Positions 6,521-6,888 of a stretch of 6,888 nt of DNA are shown here, in pieces. The position numbers were made by a program, and so were the translations under genes. Within the stretch, counting starts at the first letter, position 1. Each line of letters begins with the position of its first letter. The notes under the pieces were generated by a model. The model was not told the origin of the DNA and did no database searches. It saw only the letters and a program-made list of their open reading frames with translations. Source of the DNA: an uncultured bacterium (lineage in GTDB: Bacteria > Actinomycetota > Coriobacteriia > Coriobacteriales > Coriobacteriaceae); the NCBI GenBank assembly GCA_905215945.1, contig CAJMRZ010000078.1, positions 1 to 6,888 of the forward strand, written 5' to 3'.

Positions 6521-6888
6521 GTGCCGAACTCTGCCGTAAAACCGCTCATCTTGGTCGTTGAGGACGACCCCGCTGTCCGCAACCTTATCGTTGCCGCGCT
6601 CGAGGCGCACGGCTTGCGCCATATGGCTGTAGAGACCGCCCATGCCGCTATTGCCGCCGCCTCATCGCAGGCACCGAGCATTGTGCTGCTCGATCTGGGC
6701 CTGCCCGATATGGACGGCGTCAAGGTGGTGGAGTCGGTGCGCGCATGGTCGGGCATGCCGATCATCGTGGTCTCGGCGCGCAGCGAGGATGCGGACAAAA
6801 TCCGCGCGCTCGATGCCGGTGCCGACGACTATCTGACCAAGCCGTTTTCGGTCGAGGAGCTGCTCGCGCGCATTCGCACGACGCTCAG
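6521..6888 (+). CDS. KdpE/OmpR-type response regulator, 3' end beyond window
   Basis: This gene starts at GTG 6521 and stays open to the window end (122 full codons). AAGGAG (6508-6513) sits 7 nt upstream and overlaps the end of the kinase gene, so the two are almost certainly cotranscribed and translationally linked. The visible part is a complete receiver domain: the acidic pair E14/D15/D16 in LILVVEDDP, the phospho-acceptor D58 in LLDLGLPDMDG, S85 in VVSARS, and K107 in DDYLTKPFSVEELLARIR. The LDLGLPDMDG and DDYLTKPF wording is typical of KdpE and its OmpR-family relatives. The DNA-binding winged-helix domain expected next lies outside the window. Its partner is the kinase immediately upstream. 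Targets are unknown; kup, or a kdp transporter beyond the window, are the natural candidates. The receiver call is firm, the KdpE assignment moderate. Confidence 0.92.
   Translation, partial: MPNSAVKPLILVVEDDPAVRNLIVAALEAHGLRHMAVETAHAAIAAASSQAPSIVLLDLGLPDMDGVKVVESVRAWSGMPIIVVSARSEDADKIRALDAGADDYLTKPFSVEELLARIRTTL

Noticed and set aside
4474..6798. Long minus-strand ORF (774 codons) spanning the small gene, kinase and regulator
   Set aside because: It runs opposite three plus-strand genes and across the terminator hairpin; its composition is low-complexity with no domain. It is a shadow of kinase codon usage.
1..6888. tRNA, rRNA, CRISPR array, insertion sequence or phage genes
   Set aside because: No cloverleaf, no repeat-spacer pattern, no transposase or integrase motifs were seen; all large frames are explained by the listed genes.

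Overview
The window is high-GC bacterial DNA with dense, uninterrupted genes. The mix of genes points to a Gram-positive actinobacterium, most likely a gut Coriobacteriia member such as Collinsella: an LTA-synthase-type membrane sulfatase, a Kup potassium transporter, a KdpD-like kinase lacking the usual N-terminal domain, and CCCTTTGT-type hairpins. The taxonomic placement is an inference from gene content and style; no marker gene is present.

Layout. On the minus strand, 1-1253 is the N-terminal 417 residues of an LTA synthase/phosphoglycerol transferase family protein, cut by the window edge. A 213-bp divergent intergenic region (1254-1466) separates it from a plus-strand FMN nitroreductase (1467-2336). 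That gene is followed at once by a hairpin (2339-2371). The next gap (2372-2495) holds an AT-rich palindrome and a promoter with a perfect TATAAT box, and leads into a full-length Kup K+ transporter (2496-4523). A small single-pass membrane protein follows 61 nt later (4585-4779). A 111-nt gap then carries a strong terminator-like hairpin with a T-tract, whose left arm is duplicated in tandem. The last two genes are a sensor histidine kinase with a KdpD-type DUF4118 membrane domain (4891-6516) and, 4 nt later, an OmpR/KdpE-type response regulator (6521 to the window end, truncated).

How they may work together. Kup imports K+, and the kinase/regulator pair resembles the transmembrane and catalytic part of KdpD plus KdpE, which control K+ uptake in other bacteria. 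No kdpFABC genes are visible, so the plausible reading is a K+-homeostasis locus in which a shortened KdpD/KdpE pair sits beside Kup. The regulatory link to kup is inferred from proximity only. The LTA-synthase-like gene and the nitroreductase appear to be functionally unrelated neighbours.
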